Assembly: GCA_035378955.1 (NCBI GenBank)
Contig: DAOSUS010000002.1
Location: 48,231-112,230, forward strand
DNA length: 64,000 nt
Origin: Candidatus Hydrogenedens sp.
GTDB lineage: Bacteria; Hydrogenedentota; Hydrogenedentia; Hydrogenedentales; Hydrogenedentaceae
Reading direction: 5' to 3'
Positions 18,009-28,275 of the stretch are shown piece after piece. Position 1 is the first letter of the stretch; each line of letters begins with the position of its first letter. Both the position numbers and the translations under genes were made by a program. The notes beneath the pieces are model-generated. The model saw nothing but the letters and a program-made list of their open reading frames with translations, ran no database searches and was not told the DNA's origin.

Positions 18009-18590
18009 CTATTCGGGGGTATAAATAACCGCTAATATGCGGGCGTTTTCTTCGTTGGCGGAACGAACCTCATGGGGAGTGGTGGAGTCATAGTAGATAC
18101 TATCACCGGGGGCTAATATAAATATGTCCGAACCATACGATACCTGTATTTTCCCGTCAAGGACGAAAATAAATTCCTCCCCCTCATGCACTGAAAACAT
18201 GCAGTCCTCAGAGACCGTAGGATGAATATCAATTAAAAAAGGTTCCATGTGCCTACCCGCTTTGTTATAGGCTAACGGATGAAATTCAAGTGTGCTGGTG
18301 TCTGAGGCAACTCGTATGCCAGAAAAGCGGACTATGGGACTTTTCTTATCTCCATTACGGGTAATTACGGGTTCTGCATGCGGTTTGTCATCTAACAAAG
18401 TACCTAAATGTACACCCAATCCGCGGGCTATCTGGAGAAGAGGGACTAATGAAGGTGAAAGATGTCCTTCTTCCAGCGCTTCAATGATTTCAGGTGTGCA
18501 ATGACTTCTTTGGGCTAACTCTTCACGAGAAATCCCTTTGCCCTGCCGTAGTCGTGCTATATGTTGCCCCAAACTGCTTGAAAGTGCCAT
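18009..18590 (-). CDS. XRE-family HTH regulator with C-terminal cupin domain
   Basis: A 193-residue protein. The N-terminal helix-turn-helix (residues 8-65) has GISREELAQRSHCTPEIIEALEEG. The C-terminal cupin (about 115-190) has VHEGEEFIFVLDGKIQVSY and LAPGDSIYYDSTTPHEV, the two conserved cupin motifs with potential metal-binding His/Glu residues. XRE-cupin proteins are transcription factors that sense small molecules. It is divergent from the TIGR02757-family gene across about 90 bp. The effector is unknown. Confidence 0.88.
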   Translation of the reverse strand: MALSSSLGQHIARLRQGKGISREELAQRSHCTPEIIEALEEGHLSPSLVPLLQIARGLGVHLGTLLDDKPHAEPVITRNGDKKSPIVRFSGIRVASDTSTLEFHPLAYNKAGRHMEPFLIDIHPTVSEDCMFSVHEGEEFIFVLDGKIQVSYGSDIFILAPGDSIYYDSTTPHEVRSANEENARILAVIYTPE

Positions 18591-18679
18591 AATGAATTCT
18601 CCTGTTCAGTTAAAAAATCCAAAAAATATTTGTATTTATCATATCATAAGAAAGCGACTTATTAATACCCTTTGTTATT

Positions 18680-19486
18680 ATGATAACTAAAAACAAAATT
18701 GAGACGACAAGATATATTTTTGAAAAGGTATATTCCCAATATCATCATAGACGATTTGCAATGAATGACCCAATACAATGGATTTATTCGTATCCCGATA
18801 AAGAGGATATGGAAATCGTGGGGCTTGTCTCTGCACTTTTGGCTTTTGGAAATGCAAAGTCATTTAATAGCAAAATAAAGAAAATTATTTCTTTATGGCG
18901 TTCTCCGTCAAAAGAATTATTAAATTGGTCTCGCAAAGATTTTCAAGGGGTTCTTGCAGGATTTCAACATAGATTTGTAAACGGCAAAACCGTGGCTAAT
19001 TTTTTATATGGACTTCGTCGAATACTGGAAGAGTATGGAACAATAGGTTTTTGTATATTAAATCATTATGAAAAATCATCGGGAAATTTATGGAACACAT
19101 TACAAAAATTTACAGACGAATTGCGTAGATTAGCAGATAGCCCTTTATATTTTTTAGTTCCCATGCCCAATAAGGGTGGGGCTTGTAAACGGTTCTGGCT
19201 TTACCTTCGCTGGATGGTGCGAAAGGATGAGATTGATGTGGGCTGCTGGAATTTTATCAAGCCGTATCAATTAATCATCCCTTTAGATACTCATATTTAT
19301 CAATGGGCTGTTTCTCTCCGTCTTATATCGGTTCGTTCTCGGAATGCGAAGACGGCAATGGTATTAACAGAGATTTTTTGTAAAATATGTCCTGAAGACC
19401 CGTTGCGGTATGATTTTTCCCTTTGTCAGGCGGGTATGTTGGGAATGCGAGACAAAATCTTATATGATGAAAGGAAAGGTAAATAA
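18680..19486 (+). CDS. TIGR02757/DUF2400 family protein, function unknown
   Basis: A 268-residue soluble protein matching the DUF2400 pattern: DPIQWIYSYPDKEDMEIVGLVSALLAFG near the start, LADSPLYFLVPMP, KRFWLYLRWMVRKDEID and PLDTHIYQWAVSLRL. The architecture resembles helix-hairpin-helix DNA glycosylase folds and the family is often described as such, but no activity is established to my knowledge. It is followed after 20 bp by the nucleotide-sugar dehydrogenase, so the two may be co-transcribed. Confidence 0.82.
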   Translation: MITKNKIETTRYIFEKVYSQYHHRRFAMNDPIQWIYSYPDKEDMEIVGLVSALLAFGNAKSFNSKIKKIISLWRSPSKELLNWSRKDFQGVLAGFQHRFVNGKTVANFLYGLRRILEEYGTIGFCILNHYEKSSGNLWNTLQKFTDELRRLADSPLYFLVPMPNKGGACKRFWLYLRWMVRKDEIDVGCWNFIKPYQLIIPLDTHIYQWAVSLRLISVRSRNAKTAMVLTEIFCKICPEDPLRYDFSLCQAGMLGMRDKILYDERKGK

Positions 19487-19506
19487 TAACTATTGAGGAT
19501 ATGTTT

Positions 19507-20793
19507 ATGGAAGTAGGTATAACGAAAAAAGTTGCTGTATTAGGTTTGGGATATGTAGGACTTCCTCTTGCACTGGAATTTCATAGAAGTGGTCTGGAAG
19601 TATGGGGAATTGATACGGATAAAGAAAGGATTCATAAACTTAAATCGGGCTTATCCTATAATGATGATGTATCTGATGAAGTTATTCAACAAGCGATGAA
19701 AACAAACCGTTTCTTTGTAACGGATGAATATGAAATACTCAAAGAAATAGACGCTGTTTGTATTTGTGTCCCTACACCCTTGAATAAGATTCAGGAGCCG
19801 GATTTATCTTTTATCATACAGGCGGTTGATGCTATCGAATCTTATTTACATCAAGGGATGCTGATTGTTCTTGAGAGCACAACTTATCCCGGCACAACAG
19901 AAGAAGTGGTATTACCGCGTTTGTCCAAAGGTGGATTGTGTGTAGGAAAAGACTTCTTTCTTGCTTTCTCACCGGAACGCTATGACCCCGGGAATAAACA
20001 ATTCCATATACGAAACACACCCAAAGTTATAGGAGGAATTACCCCTACATGTACCCAGAAAGCCCAAGAGCTCTATCAACATATCATTTCTGAAATTGTG
20101 CCTGTGTCGAATGCGAGAACGGCAGAAATGGTAAAGTTGTTGGAAAATACTTTCCGTGCAGTCAATATAGCACTGGTCAACGAAATGGCTATGATGTGTG
20201 ATACTTTGGGTATAGATATATGGGAGGTGGTGGATTCTGCTCGAACCAAGCCGTTTGGTTTTATGCCTTTCTACCCGGGACCCGGCTTGGGTGGACATTG
20301 TATTCCTGTTGACCCTGTGTATCTATCCTGGAAAATGAAAACATTAAATTATACGGCACGGTTTATTGAATTAGCCCGAACAATAAATTCGTCCATGCCC
20401 AAATATGTAGTAGAGAAGATGGCAGATGCCTTAAACAAGCAGAAAAAAAGTATTCAGGGAAGTAAAATTTTAATTTTAGGGGTAACTTATAAGAAAGATA
20501 TTTCAGACCTTCGAGAATCTCCTGCCTTGGATATTATTTCGCTACTTATTAAAAAAGGGGCGGAAACATATTTCTCTGACCCGTATGTAAGCCAGTTAGA
20601 AGTTGAGGAGAAAATATTGCAATCATACCCGATAAAAGAGGGCTTGTCTTTATTTGACCTTGTGGTTATAATTACGGACCACTCTGTTTATGACTATGAA
20701 GAAATTGTCAAACAGTCTCAATTCGTTTTAGATACACGAAACGCTACAAAGAATGTGGCTCCCTCCTTAAAACAAAAGGTTATAAAGCTATAG
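19507..20793 (+). CDS. UDP-sugar 6-dehydrogenase (UDP-GlcNAc/ManNAc dehydrogenase type)
   Basis: A 428-residue NAD-dependent enzyme that oxidises the C6 hydroxyl of a UDP-hexose (probably UDP-N-acetyl sugar) to a uronate for surface polysaccharide. Motifs are the GLGYVGLPLALEF dinucleotide fold, ESTTYPGTTEE, SPERYDPGN, a central dimer helix (ENTFRAVNIALVNE) and the active-site GLGGHCIPVDP with Cys265. ATG 19507 with GAGG eight bases upstream fits better than ATG 19501, which nearly abuts the RBS. Exact sugar specificity (WbpA, WecC or TviB type) cannot be fixed by eye. Confidence 0.9.
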   Translation: MEVGITKKVAVLGLGYVGLPLALEFHRSGLEVWGIDTDKERIHKLKSGLSYNDDVSDEVIQQAMKTNRFFVTDEYEILKEIDAVCICVPTPLNKIQEPDLSFIIQAVDAIESYLHQGMLIVLESTTYPGTTEEVVLPRLSKGGLCVGKDFFLAFSPERYDPGNKQFHIRNTPKVIGGITPTCTQKAQELYQHIISEIVPVSNARTAEMVKLLENTFRAVNIALVNEMAMMCDTLGIDIWEVVDSARTKPFGFMPFYPGPGLGGHCIPVDPVYLSWKMKTLNYTARFIELARTINSSMPKYVVEKMADALNKQKKSIQGSKILILGVTYKKDISDLRESPALDIISLLIKKGAETYFSDPYVSQLEVEEKILQSYPIKEGLSLFDLVVIITDHSVYDYEEIVKQSQFVLDTRNATKNVAPSLKQKVIKL

Positions 20794-20878
20794 ACTTACC
20801 GATAATATAATTTTATATGTCCAATGCAGGATGTCTGTATGGAATTATTTTTTTGAAAGATGTTTCGAGTAGAAAAAG

Positions 20879-22786
20879 TTAATCCTGAGAGGTATCAATA
20901 TAGGGAGTTGGGAGGAGTGTCATGTAATCGTTTAAAAATCCGCGGTCCATAAAACACTCGATAATTGTCTTTCCTAACGGATGTAAATCCGGGGTGATGT
21001 ATTTCTTTAACTCGTTACGGAAAAAGTTATAAAGGATTTCAGCACCTTCATCATAGGCTTCTTCATCCACTTCTGGTTGATAATAAGTCTCAAATAAGAA
21101 GTTAGGCAAAATCTCCCCTTCAATTCTAACTGTTTTTAAGGTATGTCCCAATAACGGACATCGCGAATTAACCAATTGAGTGGGCTTAAAACGAGCAATT
21201 CCTCTCCGTGCGAGGTATTCTCGGGCTAACCATTGGGGTGCAAAACCAACTTTCCAGGCACCTATATGCTGGTTAGGGCAGAGGATATGATATACCCGCG
21301 GACTGGCTAAAATTTGGTCGAGTAATAGGTTTGCATGATGTACATACTTTCCAGTAGCAAAGGGCCAATAAGAGCCAACTCCTTCGGAGGTCATCCCTTC
21401 GGTATGGACGATAGAAGGGTTATCATGTCCTCGTGGAGCCACCAAACGCCATAGCCAACCTAATGCCGATGGTAAAAGGTGGAACATACCAATAATACCA
21501 TAAGAAGGTTTCTCTTTGGTGCATGGAGGTGTTCGTACACCAAAACTGCGAATATCCACAGAAACGGGCTTGTTGATAACATTGGGCATAATACGGCGAG
21601 GGACAATTACGCGTGGATTGGGACAGGGTATGCCTGGTTCGTCTTCTGTGTGTTCCCATATCATAGCACGAGAATTGGGAACCGCATTAATATTCAGGAA
21701 TAACAAAGGTTCTGGTGGTTGTGCTGTAAGTGCCTCAAAGGTAAGGTCCATCCCATACCTACCTATATGATTTACACGAATAAACCAACCTTTTTCCGCA
21801 TCGGTTACAGTGATTTTTCCATCTCCACGCTGGAAGGAAGGATGACAAAGAGCCATATCATCACTTACAGGTCTCAAAGCACAAGCACGGGGTAATTCTA
21901 ATAAAATTTGCTCATTAGTTTGGATATTTGTCCCTACCAAAATACGACCATCTTCCTCACGATGTATGGATTCGAGCATCTCACTTTTTCCACCACCACT
22001 GGCGCCTTCATGTAAAATGGTTACCACATTGTCATAAGGGGTAATTACCTGAACTGTGGAACTATGCGTTGTTATCCAACCTTCCTGCTCCCCTAAATGT
22101 AGCAGGTATCCATAAACCCCTTTCTTAGCACTGGGACCCGGATATAAATTGTAGGAAAAGATTTCGTAATATTCTTTTCCTCGGTGATGGACAACAACCT
22201 GTTTTTTGTTAAAATGCGTATGACGAAAAACAGGGGCAATATACATAATCAGTTTCGGGTCAAATTTAGTAGTCAACACATCCCACGAGACAATTCCTTG
22301 AAGCAGTGCTAAACCTAAAGCAAAGAAACCCGCATTAGCAGGAGCAATTGCGAAAGCCTGTTTCCCTAAAAAATCACCCCCTGCCATAAAACCAAACATA
22401 ATTAATTCCTGAGTTTGGAGCCAGGCAAAGGTTTCCTCTGCAAGTTTTTCAAAAGGATAGCCAAACACATCCTCAAAATAGGGTTTATCTGTGGGCTCTT
22501 TGTCTCCAATGAATGTGCAATCAGGGTCCCTTCTTCTCATATAGGGTTCTGTATAATTTACACAAACACCGTTCCTAACGCGATTAACGGTGGCTTCGTG
22601 ATAATTACCTATTCCTGGAATATCATATTCAACTTTGAACTGGGCATCCGGTGCGGAAGAACCACAGGCTATTTCAATTAATTCATTAATAGATGTAGCA
22701 ACAGAAACTTTCTTTGATTTTGACAAAATATTCTTTATTTGTTCTGGCATTTTTACATTTTTCCAGTTTCTTTCTATCTTTCGCAT
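20879..22786 (-). CDS. DUF4914 family PEP-carboxykinase-like protein
   Basis: A 635-residue soluble protein. The central motif HEGASGGGKSEML, roughly mid-protein, is a kinase-1-type P-loop like that of phosphoenolpyruvate carboxykinase. It is followed by an acidic motif (PVSDDMALCHPS) resembling the second PEPCK metal-binding site. Other recognisable parts are FGFMAGGDFLGKQAFAIAP and IRSFGVRTPPCTKEKPSYGIIGMFH. I recall this as the DUF4914 family. It is longer and quite different outside the kinase core, and I assign no substrate. ATG 22786 has AAGGGA eight bases upstream. Flanking minus-strand genes are separated by about 100 bp. Confidence 0.75.
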   Translation of the reverse strand: MRKIERNWKNVKMPEQIKNILSKSKKVSVATSINELIEIACGSSAPDAQFKVEYDIPGIGNYHEATVNRVRNGVCVNYTEPYMRRRDPDCTFIGDKEPTDKPYFEDVFGYPFEKLAEETFAWLQTQELIMFGFMAGGDFLGKQAFAIAPANAGFFALGLALLQGIVSWDVLTTKFDPKLIMYIAPVFRHTHFNKKQVVVHHRGKEYYEIFSYNLYPGPSAKKGVYGYLLHLGEQEGWITTHSSTVQVITPYDNVVTILHEGASGGGKSEMLESIHREEDGRILVGTNIQTNEQILLELPRACALRPVSDDMALCHPSFQRGDGKITVTDAEKGWFIRVNHIGRYGMDLTFEALTAQPPEPLLFLNINAVPNSRAMIWEHTEDEPGIPCPNPRVIVPRRIMPNVINKPVSVDIRSFGVRTPPCTKEKPSYGIIGMFHLLPSALGWLWRLVAPRGHDNPSIVHTEGMTSEGVGSYWPFATGKYVHHANLLLDQILASPRVYHILCPNQHIGAWKVGFAPQWLAREYLARRGIARFKPTQLVNSRCPLLGHTLKTVRIEGEILPNFLFETYYQPEVDEEAYDEGAEILYNFFRNELKKYITPDLHPLGKTIIECFMDRGFLNDYMTLLPTPYIDTSQD

Positions 22787-22885
22787 AGAAGAATCCCTTT
22801 TGTTGCTTTTCCATTACATGAATTAAAAATTAAATAAAGTAGTATATCAAAAATAATTAAACAAATTCGATTATTTCGAACAGAT

Positions 22886-25354
22886 TTACTTAACAAAGTA
22901 TTCGGACCAATTTTTTATAATCGGCAGGTCTTTTCCATCAGGTTCCAACAAATATAAGTCAAAAACAAATCTACCTGTACCCCCAGGACGGTCATCGAGG
23001 TAAATCGAGGTTTGATAATTATTGGAGGCGGAAGGTTGGTATAACACGAAAGGATGTAAGGGACGGGTATCCATATCCATGGGGATTACGATTACTTCCT
23101 TTTGAGGTAATGGAGAGAATAACTGTGCAGAGACAACTTCTGGTCCATCCCAGCGGAGATGTTCAATACGATATTCATTCCCTTGGATATGTAAAAGGTC
23201 CTGTCCATCAATCAGTATTTCAAAATGTCCCAACCTTTTCATTATTCCTTGATATTGTTTGAATATTTCCTTGTATTTTTCCTGCTGTTCCTGAATAATT
23301 TGGTCAATTTCTTTTTGGGAGGGAACTGCTTCTAACAATTTTTTTTCCGCTTGCAAATCCTTTACCGCCCGTTGAGCATGTTCTATTAAAACATTTACGC
23401 CGTCTAACTTATAATTAAATCCCGGTATATTTCGGAATGTCTCACGGGAATTGATTAGTTTTAACAGTGCATTTTGTAAAGAGTTCTTCTTTTCTACAGA
23501 GCTATTCTCCAGATAATCGAAGAAATTAAATGCTGTTTCCATATAGTCAAAATGGGTGTTTATGAGAGAAAGGGTCATGTTAAGTTGTAATTCTAATTTA
23601 TTAGATAATTCTTCAGACTTAATCTTATTTTTTATGTTGTTAAATTTTTCAAGCATATTTTTTGCTTTCGACAATCCGAAATTTAATTGCGTTTTTGTAA
23701 ACTCGCACCATGGAAGGCATTGCAGATATATATTTTTTAGGAACTGGATGTGTCCTTTCCCCAAATCAATCAATGGATATCCTTCTGCAACAAAGGTGCC
23801 AACACGCATGTGAGGGAAGGAATTAAATTGACCATAGGCAATCGGTTCGAGGAATAAGCCGTATTTATATGCATTTGCAGTGTCCATAAGAATATCTGCC
23901 ATTGGTTCTGCTAATTCGGGACCTAAATTTATAGCACAATAGTCGTGAGCTACCTGTCTTATATCAACATTGGGTTCCCATGTAAGACGGTATAATGTAT
24001 AAACATAAGCACTTCTTGTAGACCATTCATTAGCAGAGATACCTCCGAGATAAGATAAACCTGAAACATTGGTATTATCCGCAGATAAGAAATATTTCAA
24101 CCCGTTTTGAAAATATTCACCGGAAAAAGTAGGGAACAGATGGGTATCAGACCCTTCATAATAGTTCATCGGTTCAAAAATTACTATAGTTCTGTGAGGG
24201 CTTAAATTAAAAGTGCGATTATAAGGTTGAAACCACCAACGGTCTGCACGCGTTACCTTTATTTTCACGAACAGATTATTGGTCGGTATTTCATCCGTAA
24301 ACACCTTTTTAAAAACCTCTGGCTGACAATGGATTTCGTATTCCCTCAATCCCCAGTTCTTTTGAAAATAGGTTTTATTAAATTCACCGACGACAACCTC
24401 GTGAATATTTTTCAGTAGGAGCCTATATCGTTCCTCATAACTCATCGGGCAGTCGGGGCAATCGTGTAAAATATCAAAGGGATGGTAATTGTCCCAGAAG
24501 CCTGAAATATCGTCCAGACAAATTTCTATTCCATCTAAATCAGGTAGGGCTGTAAATAAAAGCCTATATTTTTCTTTTACCCGTTCCCAGAATTCTGAAA
24601 GACAGGGATTGAGAAGTTCAGGATTATTATCAAACAAGGAAGGATGATAGGTAAGTTCATTGCTAAATGCGAAGTAGTGCATACCCAACGAGTGAGCCAA
24701 ATCCATAAGAGGTTTTATCTTTTTAATATGTTCTTGATTGTTTTTCTTTTCTGGTTCTGAATTCCAGGGAACTAAGTCCAATGTATTCATCCCAGACACC
24801 CAATTAAAACCATAGCGGAAAGAGGTCTTTATTTGTTGTTCTGTTGCTCCTCCGTGTAAATTTCTGCCCCATGAACCGGCAATACGCACAGGGAAAGCAG
24901 GTGCTCGTTGTGTATTTATCTCTGGAATGGTTCGATTTACCTGTAATCGGTCTAAAATCCAATAGAGACCATGTGCCGTTCCAATCTCTGACCCTCCAAC
25001 CAATACGACTATTTTTGAATTATCGGATTGACATAATGTTTGAATAACAAATCCCTCTTCAGGTATATCTTCGGATAATTTATCTTTAAACTCCTTCGGA
25101 AGATTTTTTAACAACTCCTTTTCCGTTTTGTTTACAACAATCATTGTATTTTTCCCTTGCTGAATTTTGCCCTCGGACAAGATGGATAACGATATATTAT
25201 ATTTTTTACTTTCAGCAATCAGGTCCTCCAGAGCTATTGCAGTAGGCGTCTTATCTTTCAGTTGCTTTGAGATGTGAAAGTTCCATTCTTCCGCGTGCAG
25301 GATAGCGGTACATAATGGGGTAAAGCACACAAAGAAGATAGGAAGAGTTCTCAT
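22886..25354 (-). CDS. Exported glycoside-hydrolase-like protein (GH67/GH20-type N-terminal domain)
   Basis: An 822-residue protein with a signal peptide (residues 1-21, ending LHAEE). Residues 30-150 resemble the alpha-glucuronidase/hexosaminidase N-terminal domain (VVLVGGSEIGTAHGLYWILDRLQ). A TIM-barrel region (about 155-560) has GSWGRNLHGGATE, LAHSLGMHYFAFSNELTYHP and IEICLDDISGFW with candidate acidic catalytic residues. A helical segment rich in Lys/Glu (570-710) and a C-terminal beta domain follow. It probably acts on plant or bacterial glycans in the periplasm or outside. The exact glycosidase family is uncertain. It is 10 bp downstream of the methyltransferase gene. Confidence 0.7.
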   Translation of the reverse strand: MRTLPIFFVCFTPLCTAILHAEEWNFHISKQLKDKTPTAIALEDLIAESKKYNISLSILSEGKIQQGKNTMIVVNKTEKELLKNLPKEFKDKLSEDIPEEGFVIQTLCQSDNSKIVVLVGGSEIGTAHGLYWILDRLQVNRTIPEINTQRAPAFPVRIAGSWGRNLHGGATEQQIKTSFRYGFNWVSGMNTLDLVPWNSEPEKKNNQEHIKKIKPLMDLAHSLGMHYFAFSNELTYHPSLFDNNPELLNPCLSEFWERVKEKYRLLFTALPDLDGIEICLDDISGFWDNYHPFDILHDCPDCPMSYEERYRLLLKNIHEVVVGEFNKTYFQKNWGLREYEIHCQPEVFKKVFTDEIPTNNLFVKIKVTRADRWWFQPYNRTFNLSPHRTIVIFEPMNYYEGSDTHLFPTFSGEYFQNGLKYFLSADNTNVSGLSYLGGISANEWSTRSAYVYTLYRLTWEPNVDIRQVAHDYCAINLGPELAEPMADILMDTANAYKYGLFLEPIAYGQFNSFPHMRVGTFVAEGYPLIDLGKGHIQFLKNIYLQCLPWCEFTKTQLNFGLSKAKNMLEKFNNIKNKIKSEELSNKLELQLNMTLSLINTHFDYMETAFNFFDYLENSSVEKKNSLQNALLKLINSRETFRNIPGFNYKLDGVNVLIEHAQRAVKDLQAEKKLLEAVPSQKEIDQIIQEQQEKYKEIFKQYQGIMKRLGHFEILIDGQDLLHIQGNEYRIEHLRWDGPEVVSAQLFSPLPQKEVIVIPMDMDTRPLHPFVLYQPSASNNYQTSIYLDDRPGGTGRFVFDLYLLEPDGKDLPIIKNWSEYFVK

Positions 25355-25364
25355 ATCATTATCC

Positions 25365-26105
25365 TTATTTTTTGAAAAAAATGATTATTACATCCTTGTT
25401 CATTGTAGGATTAAAGGTTGATTTTTGAAAATCTCCGTAAACAGAGAGAACAGACAAGCCAACTTCATCGGCATAATTTACCAATTCCGATGAGGAGAGT
25501 TTTAATAATATATTGGATTCGTTTGATGTTTCATATTTCCCTTGAACTTGTGTAAAATAATTAATAGCAAGAAAAATCACATCCTTATCTGGTATGAGTG
25601 TTTTAATGACAGTAACTTTTTTGCCATTTATTTCTTTTTGCACATATTTTGTTTGCATTTCTTTCATATCGGAATGCTCATAATTAAGGATTTGCAGGAT
25701 AAAAGTACCACGGGGAGATAATAGGTTTTTGATTTGGGCAAAGAAATCAGAAAGAAGATTTCGGTTAGGTAACAGGCATAGCGAATTGCCAAGACATAGG
25801 ATAACATCCCAGTAACCGATAAGAGGTAATTTAACAATATCACCTACGATATAACGGATATTGGCTGACTGCTTTTGTCTTTTTGCATACCTTAACATAT
25901 CTGGACTAACATCTACCCCGATAACAGATGCTTCTTGTTCTGCGAAAAATCGTGAATGAACACCCGAACCACAGGCAAGGTCTAATACTTGTGCAGGCTG
26001 TTTATATTGTTTCAATATCTCCAACAACAAGGGTCCTTCCCGTGATAATCGAGCCTTTTCATCAAACAACAGCGAGTAAAACTCTGCAATACTATTGAAA
26101 CCCAT
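25365..26105 (-). CDS. Class I SAM-dependent methyltransferase
   Basis: A 246-residue cytoplasmic protein. Motif I is VLDLACGSGVHSRFF, with the acidic ribose-binding residue in VIGVDVSPDMLRYA and motif III around WDVILCLGNSLCLLP. A C-terminal beta-rich cap is present. ATG 26105 is preferred over the frame's earlier start at 26138 because AAAAGGTG precedes it and the conserved region begins there. The methyl acceptor is unknown. It overlaps no gene but sits 10 bp before the glycosidase-like gene, so they are probably co-transcribed. Confidence 0.85.
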   Translation of the reverse strand: MGFNSIAEFYSLLFDEKARLSREGPLLLEILKQYKQPAQVLDLACGSGVHSRFFAEQEASVIGVDVSPDMLRYAKRQKQSANIRYIVGDIVKLPLIGYWDVILCLGNSLCLLPNRNLLSDFFAQIKNLLSPRGTFILQILNYEHSDMKEMQTKYVQKEINGKKVTVIKTLIPDKDVIFLAINYFTQVQGKYETSNESNILLKLSSSELVNYADEVGLSVLSVYGDFQKSTFNPTMNKDVIIIFFKK

Positions 26106-26242
26106 GCAAAGGCACCTTTTAGATTTGTAAAAAATCATAAATAATTAATTTGAATATTCCTATACCTATTGTATCAAAAAAATCATGTAGAGATATAGGA
26201 AAAAAACAGTTCTTTTATAAATGACATTAGGACGGTATTTTG

Positions 26243-28036
26243 CTATTTATCTGTATCATTTTTAGGTAATGAAATTAAATTGTGTGTAGGTGGTAAGGAA
26301 GTTTGTCTTTTGATATTAACGGATTGTGCCTGTTCTATTTCCTGTCCTATTAATTGTGCAAGTTTTGCCATGGTTTGATAAAGGAATTGAACCTCTGACT
26401 TTAAGTTTTCAGCTGTTGATGAACTTTCCTCTGCAACGCCAGCATTTTGCTGTGTCCCTTTATCTATCTCTGTTATTGCTTTGGTGACCTGAGCAATTCC
26501 ATTAGATGCCGATGCAGAGGTATTTGTTATTTCTTCCATTATATTTGAAGCCTCAATAACCCCTTCTACCATTTTTTTGAAATTTTCAGATGCATTATTT
26601 GTAATAGCGGAACCTTGCTTCACTTTATCCACAGTCTGTCCAATAAGCGATGCTGTTAAACGAGCGGCTTCTGCGGCTTTCATTGCTAAATGCCGAACCT
26701 CATCCGCTACTACTGCAAAACCTGCACCTGCTTCACCAGCTCTTGCTGCTTCAACAGCCGCATTTAAAGCCAAAAGGTTTGTTTGGAAAGCAATTTCATC
26801 AATTGTTTTTATCACCTTGGATGTCTCGAAACTGGCATTTTCAACTTCCTTCATGTATGTGCTCAAACTCTGGATAGACTCTTCAACTTTTTTAATCTCT
26901 ACTAATTCTTTCTGGATTATTTGATTGGCTTTGGAAGAGCTATCAGCACTCTTCTTCCCGATGGAGGAAAGTTCCTCAAGCGTAGAAGTTATCTCTTCAA
27001 TAGATGCAGCTTGTTCGGATGTAGATTCTGCAAGAATTTGATTTCCTCCTGTTAACTCCTGAACACCGGATAAAACAGATGAGGCAGATTCCCGAATACT
27101 ATCTGTAATTTCAGATATATTTTTTGTTACTTTTCGGATAACATATAAAATTATTAGAGCAGAAATAAGAATGATACTTGTGCTTATTATAATGTTATTT
27201 CTCGTGTTTCCTGTGAGCTTTAAAACACTCTCTTTGCCCAACTGTACAGGAGCCGATTCAATTTTCGTTAAAATATCACGCCCTAAGAGGTTTAATGATG
27301 ATATTTTTTCGTCCAGAGTTTCTAAATTTTTAATATATTTGACAGTAAGGTCATTCATTAATAATCCTGCTTTCTTGGCATTCACGGGGAGTTGGGCAAA
27401 ATCGGTATTTTTCAACCTTTCTATATCCCTATCTACATTTTCAAACAAAACTTTGAAAAAATTTATAATTTCTTCTTTCGCGGTAGTATCGTAAGATAAT
27501 CGTTCGAAAATATTTAGTAATTTATAATTGGTTGTTGTGTTTATTAAAGCCCCAACAATTACCAATTTTTCTAATGTGGTTACTTTGCCTTCTTCTGATG
27601 GGTCTACAAGTCTTTTTACCACTTCATTAATATAGGTATCCGACTGTAAAATATTTTCTTCAGCCTTTTTTCTAACATCAGCCTTTAACTGCAAGTTTTC
27701 AGACCGTATCTTTTCAATCTCTGTGCAAAGTTGCAATATATTTTCAATGTCTTTTTTGTATGGGAGAAAAATGTTATTTTTTAATATAAACTCCTTTTTA
27801 TTCTCTATTTCTGAAATTGGAGTTCGATTAGATATAAAACTGTCAATTAATGTCCAAAACTCACTAAATTGGCGACTTGCATCTGCAGATGTATTTATAT
27901 TTTGAGAAAGGGAGTTTCCTAAATTCCTACCGTAAACAAATAAAATACCCTGAATAATAATTAATAGTATGTATGTTAAAATTATCGCAAATAATAGTTT
28001 CCCTTGAAAACCTTTAAATAGCATAGATTTTTTCAT
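26243..28036 (-). CDS. Methyl-accepting chemotaxis protein
   Basis: A 597-residue transmembrane chemoreceptor. TM1 spans about 10-33, a mostly helical periplasmic sensor domain runs to about 277, and TM2 spans about 278-301. The cytoplasmic signalling domain has the highly conserved hairpin tip (AFQTNLLALNAAVEAARAGE) around residues 405-445 and Glu/Gln-rich methylation helices. I see no convincing HAMP domain after TM2. The C-terminus lacks a CheR-binding pentapeptide. No other che or flagellar gene lies in the window, so the partner kinase is encoded elsewhere. Confidence 0.93.
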   Translation of the reverse strand: MKKSMLFKGFQGKLLFAIILTYILLIIIQGILFVYGRNLGNSLSQNINTSADASRQFSEFWTLIDSFISNRTPISEIENKKEFILKNNIFLPYKKDIENILQLCTEIEKIRSENLQLKADVRKKAEENILQSDTYINEVVKRLVDPSEEGKVTTLEKLVIVGALINTTTNYKLLNIFERLSYDTTAKEEIINFFKVLFENVDRDIERLKNTDFAQLPVNAKKAGLLMNDLTVKYIKNLETLDEKISSLNLLGRDILTKIESAPVQLGKESVLKLTGNTRNNIIISTSIILISALIILYVIRKVTKNISEITDSIRESASSVLSGVQELTGGNQILAESTSEQAASIEEITSTLEELSSIGKKSADSSSKANQIIQKELVEIKKVEESIQSLSTYMKEVENASFETSKVIKTIDEIAFQTNLLALNAAVEAARAGEAGAGFAVVADEVRHLAMKAAEAARLTASLIGQTVDKVKQGSAITNNASENFKKMVEGVIEASNIMEEITNTSASASNGIAQVTKAITEIDKGTQQNAGVAEESSSTAENLKSEVQFLYQTMAKLAQLIGQEIEQAQSVNIKRQTSLPPTHNLISLPKNDTDK

Positions 28037-28275
28037 TTTAGTTAGTCCTTATCATAATATGGATAAAAAATTGGAACACATATCATAGTCAATAATATAA
28101 GATTAAAACAAAATACTATGATTAGATTTCTTCCTCTAAAGTATTTTAATTTCATATCCTGGTGAAAATTAAATATTTCGGGTAAGTATTTTATGGCGGT
28201 GTTTTGAGAAGTTATCAAGGAGATATTGGATTTTAGTAGAATATCTCAAAATAAATTTGGGTAGAGGAGGTTGTT

